A stretch of DNA of 64,000 nt from Chionis minor (lineage: Eukaryota > Chordata > Aves > Charadriiformes > Chionididae): positions 310,001 to 374,000 of the forward strand of contig VZSF01000875.1 in the NCBI GenBank assembly GCA_013398295.1. Direction: 5' to 3'. This document shows, one piece after another, positions 51,501-64,000 of this stretch; the stretch's first letter is position 1, and the number at the start of each line of letters is the position of its first letter. Under the pieces are notes generated by a model. The model had not been told where the DNA came from, searched no databases, and worked only from the letters and a program-made list of their open reading frames with translations. Position numbers and translations under genes: made by a program.

Positions 51501-52823
51501 CTATGATTATCTATGTGGAAATCATGCAGCCATCAATCGCTATACAAGGCAAGACCATGTTTGCATTTTCTTGTATGCTATCCGTTTTTATATTGAAATA
51601 TCAAAAGTCAGTCTAATAGAAAAATGCTGATTTTTAATACTGTAGAAACATATTAAAATTTTGCAGTACTAAGAGAAAAAGATTTTTGCTAAAAGTAACC
51701 TTTTTTTGGAGGGGTGTGTCTTTAAAAATATGTTAACTAGGTATCTGTAATAATGCTCTGCTGCAAATTCTGGGGACTCCTGCAGCCTTAGGTGGGGACT
51801 GAAGGGACAGTAAGAGACAAAGTGTCCCCACCTGAAGATGACCAACACTGAAAACTGGTGAAGCTGCCATTGTGCGTGCATTCCTCTGTCTGTACTCCAG
51901 CTCCATGTGCTCTGACATGTAGATCATCTGCAACAGGAGCCAAAGTGAATAACTGCTTATAAGTTCATCAGAATATAACTGAGAATTTGACATGCTTAAA
52001 CAGGTCAGGCTAAACTTTCAATCCTGCTTTTATTCTTTCCTTTCCTTGCTCAGGAACAATGCACGTCTTCTACTTTCAAGCTACCTTTGATAGATTGCTA
52101 TATGGATTTAAAAACATATAATTTTTTTTTCATTATTTTGATTTTAACAATTTGAGGTTTAGTCCTATGATGTAGACAAAGTTTAATGTAAATTCTATTT
52201 GGTGTAAATCACGACAGCCAGTAAAACTCTCCCTTCCGCAAAATAAGCCTTCTGATTTTAGTTCTTTTTGAAGGACTAAAAGGACCTGCCTTCTGATTAC
52301 TCCTTATTCCTCCAGTTCTCAGTGCAGGGAGGTTTATATGAGCAGGCTTCAGCTAGCAAGCTTGTATGTTGTTCACATCCACTTGGGACGTCCTTTCAAG
52401 GAGCAGCAATCGGGAAGTTTGATGGCAACGCTGAGAAGTCGGCAGAGCAGATGATCTGTTGGATTAGCGTTCCTCTCTGCCATGGCGACCTGCCTTGCTG
52501 CACACAGTCACTCTCAGTGGATGCTGAGCTCAAAATCCTGATTCTTTGGCCAACTTGCAATTTTGCCTTAGTTATAATGTGTGAGGAAGGCACCTGGTTG
52601 GATCGAGGTGCTGGGTTCCAGCTCACATCTGTTGGTGGTATCTAGGGGACTTTTAAAAGATGGCATAGGTTAGGGCAGTCGCCTAGCTGCAGGGAGGGAG
52701 GGAAGAGAGAGCTGAAACACATTGCTTTCTCTCCTGGCTCCCAAAAGCAGAAACCCAGATCTGCAGGGAATCTGGGCCAATGTGTTCCTCACACTTCAGT
52801 CCCACTCATTCCTCACTCCGCAG
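48561..52823. other. Noncoding DNA upstream of TPBG, no gene seen
   Basis: Begins with A-rich DNA just outside the CpG island, followed by unique sequence. A G-rich patch lies at about 49297-49320. Regulatory elements for TPBG may be here but none can be named from sequence alone. Confidence 0.5.
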
Positions 52824-52898
52824 GCTGTGCTGTGCCGAGGTTTCTCAGCTGCTCGCAGTGCCAAGGGTGTTTCCCGGTTTGCCCTGCTTCCCCAGCGG
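52824..52898 (+). other. Candidate 75-bp coding exon (hypothetical)
   Basis: A pyrimidine-rich tract ending ccgcag precedes, and a strong donor (cagcgg then gtaagag) follows. The 75 bases between form exactly 25 codons without a stop, with five Arg, one Lys and no Asp or Glu, resembling a mitochondrial presequence. Local CpG is raised. No flanking exon was identified and no family recognised, so this could be coincidence. Confidence 0.25.
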
Positions 52899-53060
52899 GT
52901 AAGAGTGGCTGGCTTCGGCACGCAGGGCTGCGGGAGCTCCAACTGCAGAGGACTGCAAGTTGGGAGTATTTCCGTGTAAAGCCTTTTTCATGAAAACATG
53001 TTCATCTGTTGAAACTGAAAGTCTTTGTGGGGAGGAGCTGAATTTGATGAATTCCCCATT

Positions 53061-53076
53061 AAAAAAAAAAAAAAAA
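53061..53076. repeat. A16 homopolymer
   Basis: Sixteen A in a row with no processed-gene sequence upstream, so probably a simple tract. Similar T14-T16 tracts occur at 1675-1690, 19643-19657, 51389-51402 and 55098-55113. Confidence 0.85.
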
Positions 53077-56000
53077 GCGGCATATAAAAGGCTCAGCAGA
53101 TTTGAGAACATATGGGGTTTGATTCTCCACTGTCTTACACGTTGTGCTGTTGTTTACGATCTGACAAAGCAGATGTAAAATGCAACCTCGCTGCCTGGTT
53201 AGGATTTGCCTCCACTTAGTTACGACTGTGACTGAATGCACAAAATTAAAAACCCTGGTGAATCAGTTTCCTGCTTCTTTTCCTCCATGATCGTTGATCC
53301 TTTGTTACCTGCTTTTGACCACTGTCACACTTGTAGGCTTATATAGTCCTCCTCCACTGGCTCTTCCTTTTTTTCTTTGCCTTCCTTGCCTTCTCCTGCT
53401 TTATCTCAAGTCTTTGCATCTTTCTGGGTTACTACATCCCAGGTGTTTTGAAAGGAATGCAGATTTAGAAATCGGGAGGGTGTGGGAGGAACAAGGAGGA
53501 CGGAGATTGCTTTGTGGGGGTCGCACATTCTGTCAGCAAAGGAGGAAAAGGATACTTTCCCTTCCCTTTAGCACTGGTGACTACACCTGAAATACCACAT
53601 TCCTTTCTGGCATCCTGCAACTGAAAAAAATGACAAGAAAGAAAAAAAAAAGAGCAGTACAAATGATTTGGAGGCTAGCTGTACACTGAGTTACGTGAAA
53701 AGACTAAATTAACTTTAAAAAGTTTGGTCAAAGGCTTGCCCAAGCAAAAAGCTACAGAAGAGACCTCTATTTCAAAGCAGACTGTAAAACTGAGTGGAGA
53801 GGGGAGCTAGTTATAGTAATTCAAGGTGGGTAGGAATGATGGGATAAAATGCAGAAAAGAAAAGTGAATGCTTGATATAAAAAATTCATGCCTACGCTAT
53901 AGAATTGTCGACAAAGTATACCGTATTACTGGTAGTTTACTGTACCTAGTTAAAGAAAGTACTTCAGAATTCATAGTAGGTTCCCTGTGCTCTAATCCGT
54001 TGAACAAACTAGCGAAGACACGACTCCAATACATACTGATATTTCTGCCGTGCTTGAGAAGAGTCTCAAAGACCACGGTAGCAGGTGGGTGTGTGTAAAT
54101 CTGTATGTATGAAAGGCAAATCTTTGTCTTTTCCTCACTGCTTCTCGCAGCCTTGAGAATCTCTTTCCCTTAGTTCATGGCTGTCAACACTTAGGAGTTT
54201 TGTGCAATTTCTCACTATTGCTTCAATAAAAGAACCTCTCACTCGGGTCCAGTCTTTGTATCCTTTGGGAGTCCATTATCTATCTATAAGTCCACTACGG
54301 TGAGAGATGGAAAAGCAAAGGGAGTTAGTGGAGTGATCGAGTGTTTTGAAACGAATGCGTGTCCTTAATTTTTCCTTTCTCTGTTGCTGTGATGTCATGG
54401 CCAAGAATCACAAGGTCCTCTGCAATTACATGTAGAAGAGTCTGTTCTGGCACTCTCTAATAAAATTAATGTCAGGATCAAAACACTTCAGCTTTCTCTG
54501 TCCATGTTTGCATGCTTAAAAAATATGCTAGTTTTAAGGATTTAATGCAACAATGGAGCATGCTGTGTGTCATCACCAGCTAGCCATTGAAAGTTAATGC
54601 TACTGGGCTTACCAAACTATTTTAGTATCTTTTATGGGCATTATGTGCATTTTACATTATAAAGTCTGTTATAATTGCCAGTTTGATGCCATAAATGGTT
54701 TGAGGTCTGCCCCATTAAGTTTATTATTCCTAAATAGAAATTGGACAGAACTTCACGCCAGAAAAAGACCCAAAGTCTTATTACAGCATTGGAGCAAAAG
54801 TCTGCCTAGGCCAGCATTTTGTCTCGTATGCTGGCCAACGCAGGATGCTGAAAAAAGACATTGAATTCCATACAAACATGAAGTCTCCAATATTTTTCCC
54901 AATATCCAGTGATTTGTGGCTGAGGGACTTCCCAAGCATGAGCTTGAAAAACTTCAGTACCATGAACATGAGCACTCTTAGCTGCATTTTTTCACTTGAA
55001 AGATTTTGCCATCAAAAGATTCTCCTTTTGTTGAAATATTCTTCTCTTTTAACCTGAAATTTCAAAATGAAATTATGCATCCTTAATATTTTGAATGTTT
55101 TTTTTTTTTTTTTAAAGTAGAACAGTCAAAAGTTTACAGCATCTCTTTTCATTTTCTAGCTCTGAAAGATTTCAGTCATAGGAGGCCAGAAGAATGGAAA
55201 AGATTGAAGTGAAGCAGTGGACATAATTAAATCAGCTACACTCTGTGGCCAAGCAGAGAGAGAGTCATGAGAATGAAAGGAGCAAAATTCTAAAATATTT
55301 AAATTTTTAATTTCTGAACATAAGGAGAAACAGAAAACATTTTGGGTTTTTTTAAATCTGTTTTTAATCTATCATTCCCTGCAATATAACTAACACATGA
55401 CATGGAAAAGTATTTGAATATTTTTCTGGAAGAATTTTTTTTTGACCAATTGTAGTTATGAAATTCTCTGGTCATCTGGATATATTTATTAACAAATATT
55501 AAAAATATTTATTAAGGAATTCAAAACTTCCTACTCTTAATATTCAACAGATGCCCTAATGCTAAACATGTTAATTTTAGATTTTTGATGTATTTGTAAT
55601 GCACTTCAGCACCACAGTGTGTGCTTGATGTCATTGAATAAACTCTTAGAAACAAACTTGCACAATATAGGTCCTGCAGAGTCTCGCAAATGAAGCTGTT
55701 GGCTTGTTTCTTTGCTTTTTTAGGGCCTCCTTGTGCCATATTCACAGAGCAAAAATTGCTTGAAGGGGGTAAAATGGCTTTCTGAAGCGCTTTCCCTTCG
55801 GGTGCAGGTGACCTCCGTGGAAATGCAGTAGGGACATGGAGCACATTGAAGGGTCGCTCTGGTTTCAAGGTGAGCTATGCATACTTGCAATTTATTTCAT
55901 GGGGATTGAGGAGAGCAGAAACCAACTGAGACTGCTCTGACTCACAGTTGGGACAGAACAGTCACAGCCTACAGCACAGACTAAGGGTCTCTGTCACTGT

Positions 56001-57053
56001 GTCCTTTCCCCCACTATTCATACCCCAAAAAGGTAAAAGGAAGACCAAGGTAAAAGAACTGAAAAAACAGCCTCCAGTTGCTGATAACCTGAATGCAATA
56101 TGAGTACACAGATAAAAGGGTTCCCCTAGGTGGAAGAAATCTGATTCTATGAGCCACACACTTCTTTGAAAGACAAAATTAAAATATTTTTGTTAATGTG
56201 ATGTTGAAAAAAAAACAAACCCAAGAGGTATCACTTTAAACAGAGCAGAGTGGGGAAGAGGTGGCAGTTCACAACTGCTGTCCATGACAGCCTCCAAAGG
56301 GGTTGATGCCAGGCAATGTAGCAAAGGTGTTCCCACTGAGGCTTTCCTCCTTGAAGAGTTTTATGACATGAAATTAGATCCAGGCTTGCAAAAGTTGTTT
56401 CTTTTACAACTGGGTTAAAATATCCTGAAGTTCAGGATGCTGATAGCAAGTAAATAAACGTGACATTTCAAAATTAATGTGCTGCCAGGGAAAATGGCCA
56501 GAAAGCAGTTGTTAAGATGACTAAATCATCTTCAGGTCATGCCGGGGGGGAAAAAAAATCCCACTGAAGTTTTCAGTGCTGTATATGTTTTATTGCTTTT
56601 AATACAAATTCGCTGATGATAGTTACCATAACTGGGAACTGATCACACTGGGCATGAAGGACTTGGGTGCATTTAAGTTGGGTTAAATGATGCTAAGCTG
56701 TGAGTGCTTTCTTGAATGGAAAACGGTTTCAGTACTTAATAGCAATTTTAATGTGAAAAAGCCAGTTCTTAGTATTTGCAAAAATAAAGGGGCAGAGCTT
56801 GTTACATTCATATATTCCCATTCCAATGAATAGGAACTGCATAGTACCTCAGCATTTTTGAGGCTACAAGTAAAACTTTAAAAAAATATTTTACCTTTCT
56901 ACAGTGACAGAAAAGTAGCTTGCTCACTTTTTGCACTTTCAGTATTTCACTTATTCCTTTCAGTCAACTTGGTTTTTCCATCATGCTTAGACAAAATGCA
57001 GACTCATGTACCTTTACAGAACTGCTGCAAGCCAGGAAACAGAACCAGATGAG

Positions 57054-57091
57054 ATATATATATATATATATTTCATATATATGTATATATA
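57054..57091. repeat. (TA)n microsatellite, interrupted
   Basis: A (TA)8 run followed by tttca and a second TA-rich run, the longest dinucleotide repeat in the window. Confidence 0.85.
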
Positions 57092-57957
57092 AAGGGCAGG
57101 ATGCATTCATTTGTTCTTCACTGCGTTTTCAACTGAAACTCAAAAAGTATTACAAAGATAATAATCTATTTCTTTTACATAAAGTAGAGTTAGCTTTTAT
57201 ATATGCCATGGCAGCTGAATCTCCAGTCGGCTGGCATTTTGTCCAGCATCTTCTATCTGTTTGAAAAATGCCTTTACTTGCCAATCTCATGTTGCCAAGT
57301 CACAGTTCAGAGTCACAAGAGAACAAAGGCAAATTCAATAGCTGGAAAAATACAAGAGAAAAAAGACTGGCCTTGGACGAGATTTCATTTAATGCTGCTA
57401 GCAGCTCTAGCACTGGCTAGAACTGTTTCAAAAGCCAGCGTTCTTCTGCTCTTCCTTCAGGAAATAATACGCTGGCGCACCTCAAGCCCAGTGGAGCCAC
57501 CCAACGGAAAACTAACTATAGAATGCACGCACTGCCAGATGCTGTTCTTTGTAGCTGTGGCTGAAGCCAGAGCTACAGGTGTCTCAGTTAACCTGCTCCG
57601 AGATAATTCAGGTATCTCTACAATGTAATCTGCAGTAAAGATAAAGGCTCTTCTAAGCTTTGTCATCAGAAGTGACTGATATTAAGAAGCCCGTGTTTCC
57701 TGGTTTCTAAGTCTTTTTGGTGTTTTTGAAAATTGTATCCATATTTTATCATACCTACCACAAAGCATGCCTGTTAGTTGGTATGTATTCTGTACAGAGG
57801 GTATTGGCGCTTGGGACAACCATGCACACATTAACATTAATGGACCTTCTTAGATAATGGACCTTAGATTAGGGACCTCCTTAGTCCCCTCTCCCTGCCC
57901 CTTACTTTTTGAGGGCAAACATGATGGAAAGTTGATGGGGAAAATAGTTTTGGAAAA

Positions 57958-58407
57958 GGGTTATGAAGATGATTAGGGGGCTGGAACATCTTTCTTCTGA
58001 GGAAAGGCTGAGGGACTTGGGGCTTTTTAGTCTGGAGAAGACTGAGGGGGGATCTCATCAATGTTTACAAATACTTAAAGGGAGGGTGCCAGGAGGAGGG
58101 GGCCAGTCTTTTTTCAGTGGTGCCCAGTGATAGGACAAGAGGTAACGGGCACAAACTTGAACATAGGAAGTTCCATCTGAACATGAAGAGGAACTTTGAG
58201 GGTGGCAGAGCGCTGGAACAGGATGCTCAGAGAGGTGGTGGAGTCTCTGAGACACGGTGGTGAATGTCTCCGAAACTCTGGAGACATTCAAAATCCATGT
58301 GGACACCATCCTATGCAACCTTGTGGAGCTGTAGGTGGACCTGCTCTGGCAGGGGGGTTGGACTAGATGATCACCAAAAGTCCCTTCCAACCCCTAACAT
58401 TCTATGA
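57958..58407 (+). mobile_element. CR1 LINE, 3' end with ORF2 C-terminus
   Basis: Begins at gaagatgattagggggctggaac, continues through the LFSLEKT-like, [15 protein letters not shown] and HWNRM-like ORF2 C-terminal blocks, then ctctggcaggggggttggactagatgatcacc and a short attctatg tail. Same 3'-end subfamily as the 40.4 kb copy. It contains an internal rearrangement (an 11-bp inverted repeat at 58261-58290) not expected in the family. Confidence 0.95.
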
Positions 58408-61400
58408 AAATTACAGGCTGATTTTTAGCTGATCTTTAAGCACACATACAAGATATATCTTTTGGAAAATACTTAAGATACAATCAGACACTGATATTTC
58501 CTGAGCACATCCCTTGCTCTTATGGGACACGTCTTTTCAAAACTCTCCTTCATGCATACATCTCCATGATTTTGCAGATACTTAGCACCATTCAAAAAAT
58601 TCCTTTCTCCTGTCTAAAGTTAATAAAAGGTTTCAGAAGCAGACAGAGAATCCAGCTTGGGTCTTTTGGAATTAGTTAAGAACTTTAAGTATCATTAACA
58701 TCACTCATGATCAAGAGAGCCAAAAATCTTTCTTCATTACTGCAAATAGAAAAAATGTTGACCATGTCATCATGGACCTTTGTGGACAAGTCTTGTCTGT
58801 TTTAGTGAATTTGTGATAGTGATCAAATACAGCTTGCAACCTGCACTGTTGACTAACTCTGAGGTATCAGAGACTGCCTGAGAAGCATGCAGCCCCTTGA
58901 GCAATTTGACAACCATAATGTGGCATCCATCCCTTGCATCCCCTGAAAGATCCACGTGCCTCTCAGCTCCCCACCAGGACATTCAACTCTTTTTTTCTTC
59001 TGCTCCTTCTAGTAGAGAGACCTGCATGGCCGTAACTCCTCCTTAGCTTGTGTATGTGCCGTCTGTCCCAGGAACATTCCTCAGATCACAGCCTGACTTG
59101 TCCTTTACGCCCACAAAGAGGTGCCTTTAATTACTTTTATCTTTCAGGCTGAACAAAGGGTTTGGCATTTTCAAGGATGGTCTTAAAATCACACCCCTTT
59201 TCAGTGACAGCATGTTACCACCTTCCAGGAGCACAGGATGACTGCCTGGACTATTGGCCACCGTTTCATGAGCCAAAGATTTTCGTGACTTGGTCGGCAG
59301 TAATAGTTCCCCAAAATCCCGTGGGTTGCTGAAACTTGTGATTTGCTTTAACTCTCTGCACTTCTTTCAGTGTTTCCTAAAGCTCTTTGAAAAACCCAAA
59401 TAAACCCCAGCTGTATGGTGCCCCCTGGTGGAACATAACTTACTTATATATTTGCCCTGAATGGTGTGTGATCGTTTTTACAAAGTGTTGACCTGTGTAG
59501 AAAATGAGCCTGTGTAAGTAAAGAAGGAAAACATACGCTTGGAAAACTTTCAAGAAAGGCTACAACTGGCATTTTATCCAAGATGTGCATGAGACAGACA
59601 ACACTGTAAAGTCGTGAAAGCCACAGGTAATGTGACGCTCCACAGATGTTTTTAATGGGAGTGGAAGCTCTGTACAAATGTTTTAATCTGATTACACAAT
59701 TACTTATGTTGCAGGCTCAGAATTAAATAGTTTTCCAATAGGACGAAGTAATTCCCAGGTTTTATAGTTACCATTTACACCAGTAGAGATACAGAACATG
59801 AAAGCTAGAACAATCATTTTGTTATCTCAAATCTTTTTCAGCTTTCTCAAAAGTGTGCTAACTCCTCTCATTGTTTCTTCCTCAGTTAAAGCCTTTGTTT
59901 GTTTCCTTCAGGTTGATTGATAATTGAGCAATGAATAATCCATCGGCATGTGAATTCAGATTCTGATTCTCTGTGAAGATGAATTTCTTCATTCAGAAAA
60001 AAACCCCACTGTAGCAAATGCTAACCTTGTTGTGGTTCCAGGCATTTAATTTGTTTGTTGTAAGTAACTAAATTTTTGAGTCAGGGCACTTTTTAAGACA
60101 GAGAGATTCTCCTCCCCAATACTCACGGTCAGTGCCTCTACAAGGTAAATTTATACTGTTTGCAGACTCCTGATGAGTAGAATAGCATTACTTAAAAATG
60201 AAGGTTCTATGTATAATACCAAAATATCTCCCTTGCAAACAGGGGGAAAATAGAATTAGCATTTCTTGGTGTTGCCTAAATTTTACTATTCAGTCTGTAA
60301 GTTAAGAAAAAGATATAAACAGGATTGCACTTACTAAATCTCACGTCTTACCTTGCCAAATGTAGTCTTAAAGAAAGTTTATTCATTGTTCAGGTAATGC
60401 CTTTAATAGTGAAACATGAATGGGGAGAATGTATCCCATAATTACTTTTTAATGGCAGCTTCATCTTGGAGAAAAAAAAAAAAAGAAGTGCTGTAATTAT
60501 TTAATCTAAAAATAAAGATAATTTGTAGAAAGCAATACTGAGTGTGTGAAAAGGTCAAATGTTGATCTTCAGAATAAAAGAGAGCTAAATACATCTAGGC
60601 AAATGTTAATTGTGTATAGCAGAGGTCTTTAGTTGGATGGGGAAGAGAACTACTTTTTCATTCAATTAATTAAAAAAATAACCTGACCTCAAAGCTTGGA
60701 GTAGATTTGAACGAAACATCTTTTCTTTGTTTAAATTATGTTTGCTAAAGGCTGAAACTTTTTTTAGGCAGAGATGTCAAGCAAATTTTGAGAGGAGTAT
60801 TTTTAGTTTGTTAAGCCTACAATTGACTTTCTGTACCTCAGCGGTTGGCTTGTTTACCTGCAGTAATAAAACATTTCTGGTTTTGGAAAACTAACCTGTC
60901 ATATTTATACAATCAGGCTCATTTATATTTTTGGATTAGTACAAAACTACTTTCTCATGGATCTGTGCCGCCTCTGTGTAAATGAGCAGGGGACCACATA
61001 TGTACCTCTGTCCTAGGTGGAAGAGGGGAGATCCATAGCAGAAAGCCTTTGGACGTGGATACTTTAGGCTGTAACCCCAGCCACTATACAGGTTCCTTTT
61101 TTTGTACTCACCATTTCCTCGCTGGCAGTAACATTTGCCTACCTGAAACTGGTCCTGATGTGCAACATGGAAATTTATTTTCCTGTCTCTAAGTTACGTT
61201 GGACTATTCCATGCACTGTCGGATAGCTTTGGCAATCAACAAGGTGACCACAGGTAACCACACTCTGTAAGTTTTAAGTCAACCAGAGCTTTCCATTTTA
61301 TTCAAAATTCATCACTTATGTTGGCTTCTTTTGTTTTCTGTACCATTTGCTCCTTGTCAACCTGCTGTAGCTGTTTTCATTTCTTTTGCATACAAGGTTG

Positions 61401-64000
61401 CTTTCACTGTATTAATATGCTGAGACCCACTGTTTTTACTGGAATGAAGTATAATTTTTTCTTTTTTGCTATAAGCATGTCATATAAAATATCTGGCAGC
61501 CTGAGAATCCCAGAGATGCATTATGTGGAGCAGAAATAAAAAACCTGCTTTTGTTGCAATGGGTGGAAGTTATTTCAGGTGCAATGTTAAATGCAAATTA
61601 TAGACTATATTATTTTGCTTACAAGACCATCTTAGTATAAACACAATAACTTGAAAACAAGGATGATTGTGACAGCTTAAATGGCTTGTTTACTGTTTCT
61701 TTTTGAAAAGTTAACATCTTTGAATATTTTCCACTTCTGATGAAGCAGTTTTTATCAGCGTTCTTTTTTGCTAAAGTAGCATTTCTCCATTCTCAGATAT
61801 GGCTCCTATTACAGTTACCATAGACTTAATTATAGAAAGGGAATAACTCTGCTGGGTCAGAATGGATTTAAAATTACAGAAGCTGCTTGACTAAATTGCA
61901 ATGCTGGTTCTACAAACAGCTCCATATGTTACATTTCCATTCCTAGCTGAGTCCTGTGAAGTGATCTGCACTCCAAACTGGGCATTGTCTATACAGAGAG
62001 AGAAATATCAGCCCTGTACTAGCATTTGTATCAACTGAAATATTTCTATGAGCCTGTTATTGCCTGTAAGAGTAACAGAAATCTAGATCCTTGGGATAAT
62101 GCAGTGCTTATTTTTCATCCCATAAAAAAATTTTACTTTAGCAAAACAGGTAATGAATAAGAAAGGACTAAATTAAAAAAAAACAACCAAAACCCAAAAA
62201 ACCAAAACAACAAAACTATCCTGCTTTGTTTCTCCAGAAGGCACTGATTTCCATTCAAGCAGAGTTATTGCTGAGCTCTTTTAACCCATTCCTGTCCCTT
62301 GCTAGTTTCTCCCTTCCATGGACTTTTTTGTGAGCCTGATTAAAGCTATTCACTGTATTGCATTGCTAAGGTCACACCATTTTATTACTGACGTCATTCC
62401 ATTTTGGTACTTTGGTGTCCAAAATGCGTCTACAAGTTTCATGTCTCTCTGATACTTCCCTTATGGAAAAAGTAGCTCTTCAGCTGTTAAAAAGCTTCTG
62501 TGACGATGTGTAGAGCATCCTGGCGATGTCCAATGGTTTTCTTTAACTCATCATGAAGAGCAGCCTCTAAACAGTGTAACAGATGTATTAATGTTTCACA
62601 GTAATCAACAGATTTATGAATCTGAATTTATGCAGCTGAATCAGTTTATTAGCGGCTTTTCTCACAGGTTAGCTTCAAAACTTGCATTTTGAACAAGCTG
62701 ACAGAACCTTGTGCAAATTTTTTTTCTTCTTTCATTTTTATCTAAATCCTTCTCCAGGAGTATTGAGATTTACGTGCTTATCTTACTTTAGAGAATTAAA
62801 ATGCTGATAGAATTGGGCATGGGGGACAGATCAAGTGGGAAACAAAAAAGTATTCTATGGTAAAATGGCTTGTGAAGGGGTCAGAGCTGTAGTACTTCGA
62901 GTCAGCCCTGTTTGCTTAGCTGCACGTAGAAAGTCTGACTAGCATTGATGTATACGAATATATTATAAGCTGTATATATATATATGTATGTCTGAACTAT
63001 CTTCAAACGCTATAAATACCTACTGCCGCATGATTTTAGTACGCATATTAGTAAAAAAGACCAATTAGACACATTAGAGTCACAGACCTGGACTTCTCCC
63101 AGCAGCTGTAGTCCTGCGGGGAGGCTGTCATGTCCCCCAGGAAGCAAAGGACAGCGAAGGAACGCTCTCCTCTCACCTCGCGCTGGTGGCACAGGCAGCT
63201 GTTGATAGCCTGGCTTCCTCATTCAGAAGCATTAATCTTTCCAGTGCTCCTCTCACAGCCTGAGAGATGCGCTGGGAGCATTCTCTCTTGCACTGAGAGA
63301 AGAAATTACCTCCCTACCAGTTTTTCAGGTGCATGAGGCAGATGCCTGGTGTTCCAGCTATATTGTTATAGGCGTCGCTGGGCTTGCTGTCCGTAGGTAA
63401 ATACTGATAACCATGTAAGCACGCTATAGAATGAATCACTGCTGTTTGTCAGAGTGACTGAGCACTTCGTTGGAGGTAACAGGATGACATTGGTTCCTAT
63501 GCTATCAGAAAAAAGTCCTGAAAAGATTTTTACGGACTTTCTTTCCTTACATACCTATATTTTGGGATCTGAGAAAAGCAATCCTAGATGAAGTGTCTGA
63601 GTTCACTGCAGATTTTTTTTTTTTTAATGCTTCCTTGACTGATGGGAGAATAATAGTTTTGTTTATCTTCTGCTGTCCTAGGCAGCTGGTAATTCCTATT
63701 CTCATTTTCTCTTTAGATTGTTTTTTCCTTCTGCAGGACAGATTGGAACCACAGACCTAATCTTCTCCTACTTATATCCTATGCGACCACTTACAGGTGT
63801 GCGCATAGTGTCATCTGACCAAAATGACAATGCTTTACAAAGGTATAAATTAGAAGGTACAAGCAGTACAAGCAATATAAAGAGCAAAATAGGAGATAAT
63901 CAAGTCCCAGGGAGAGAGAGAAACTGTGTTTAAGTCTTACACCATCTGGACACGACTTTTTGTGACTGCTTATGAGTTTAAAATATCTGTAGGTGCTGAG
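58408..64000. other. Unique AT-rich noncoding DNA, no gene seen
   Basis: No transposon recognised. An A/C-rich simple stretch lies at about 62174-62216 and a TA run at 62972. A splice-acceptor-like pyrimidine tract ending at 63736 precedes an open frame, but this is weak evidence for an exon. Confidence 0.55.
62972..62986. repeat. (TA)n microsatellite
   Basis: Short TA run between gctg and tgtatg. Confidence 0.8.

Larger units (their letters stand above)
52899..57957. other. Unique noncoding DNA, no gene seen
   Basis: Contains the A16 tract at 53061, a T16 tract at 55098 and the (TA)n at 57054. Open frames reach about 140 codons on the plus strand at 57203-57628 without similarity I recognise. 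Confidence 0.55.

Noticed and set aside
53294..53590. Hydrophobic 98-codon frame resembling a signal peptide protein
   Set aside because: It begins at TTG, not ATG, and its Leu content comes from a CT-rich stretch.
1..64000. CRISPR arrays, bacterial operons, insertion sequences or rRNA genes
   Set aside because: None of the expected repeat periodicity, gene packing or rRNA motifs is present; the window is vertebrate nuclear DNA.

Overview
The window looks like nuclear DNA from a bird (or less likely another sauropsid). The transposons I could identify are all CR1 LINEs; three of the six copies end in avian-type ATTCTATG-like tails. Repeat density is low, the background is AT-rich and CpG-poor, and the one recognisable gene is a vertebrate single-coding-exon gene, TPBG (trophoblast glycoprotein, 5T4/WAIF1). 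In mammals TPBG lies in a gene-poor interval beside IBTK and UBE3D. I found no exons of those neighbours that I could recognise.

Layout: 1-45.8 kb is mostly unique noncoding DNA holding five CR1 fragments (about 6.6, 14.4-15.2, 23.5-23.9, 31.5-33.4 and 40.4-40.6 kb), some microsatellites, a 58-bp direct repeat pair at 9.4/9.9 kb and an unexplained CpG-dense island at 35.7-36.2 kb. TPBG is on the minus strand: its coding sequence spans 46499-47629, with a 3' UTR that probably ends near 45.79 kb at an AATAAA signal followed by a GU-rich element. Its 5' UTR and promoter run into a 793-base assembly gap (47705-48497) inside a CpG island. From 48.5 to 64 kb the sequence is again gene-poor, with one more CR1 3' end (57958-58407) and a weak candidate exon at 52.8 kb.

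TPBG works alone here; there is no operon-like or clustered gene system. The CR1 copies are 5'-truncated, mutated and inactive, and belong to at least two subfamilies as judged from their 3' ends. I did not find a convincing new biological system. The best leads are the CpG-dense island at 35.7-36.2 kb, the 75-bp in-phase candidate exon at 52.8 kb, the paired direct repeats near 9.7 kb, and the contrast inside TPBG between a near-invariant membrane/cytoplasmic part and a shortened, GC-rich ectodomain.
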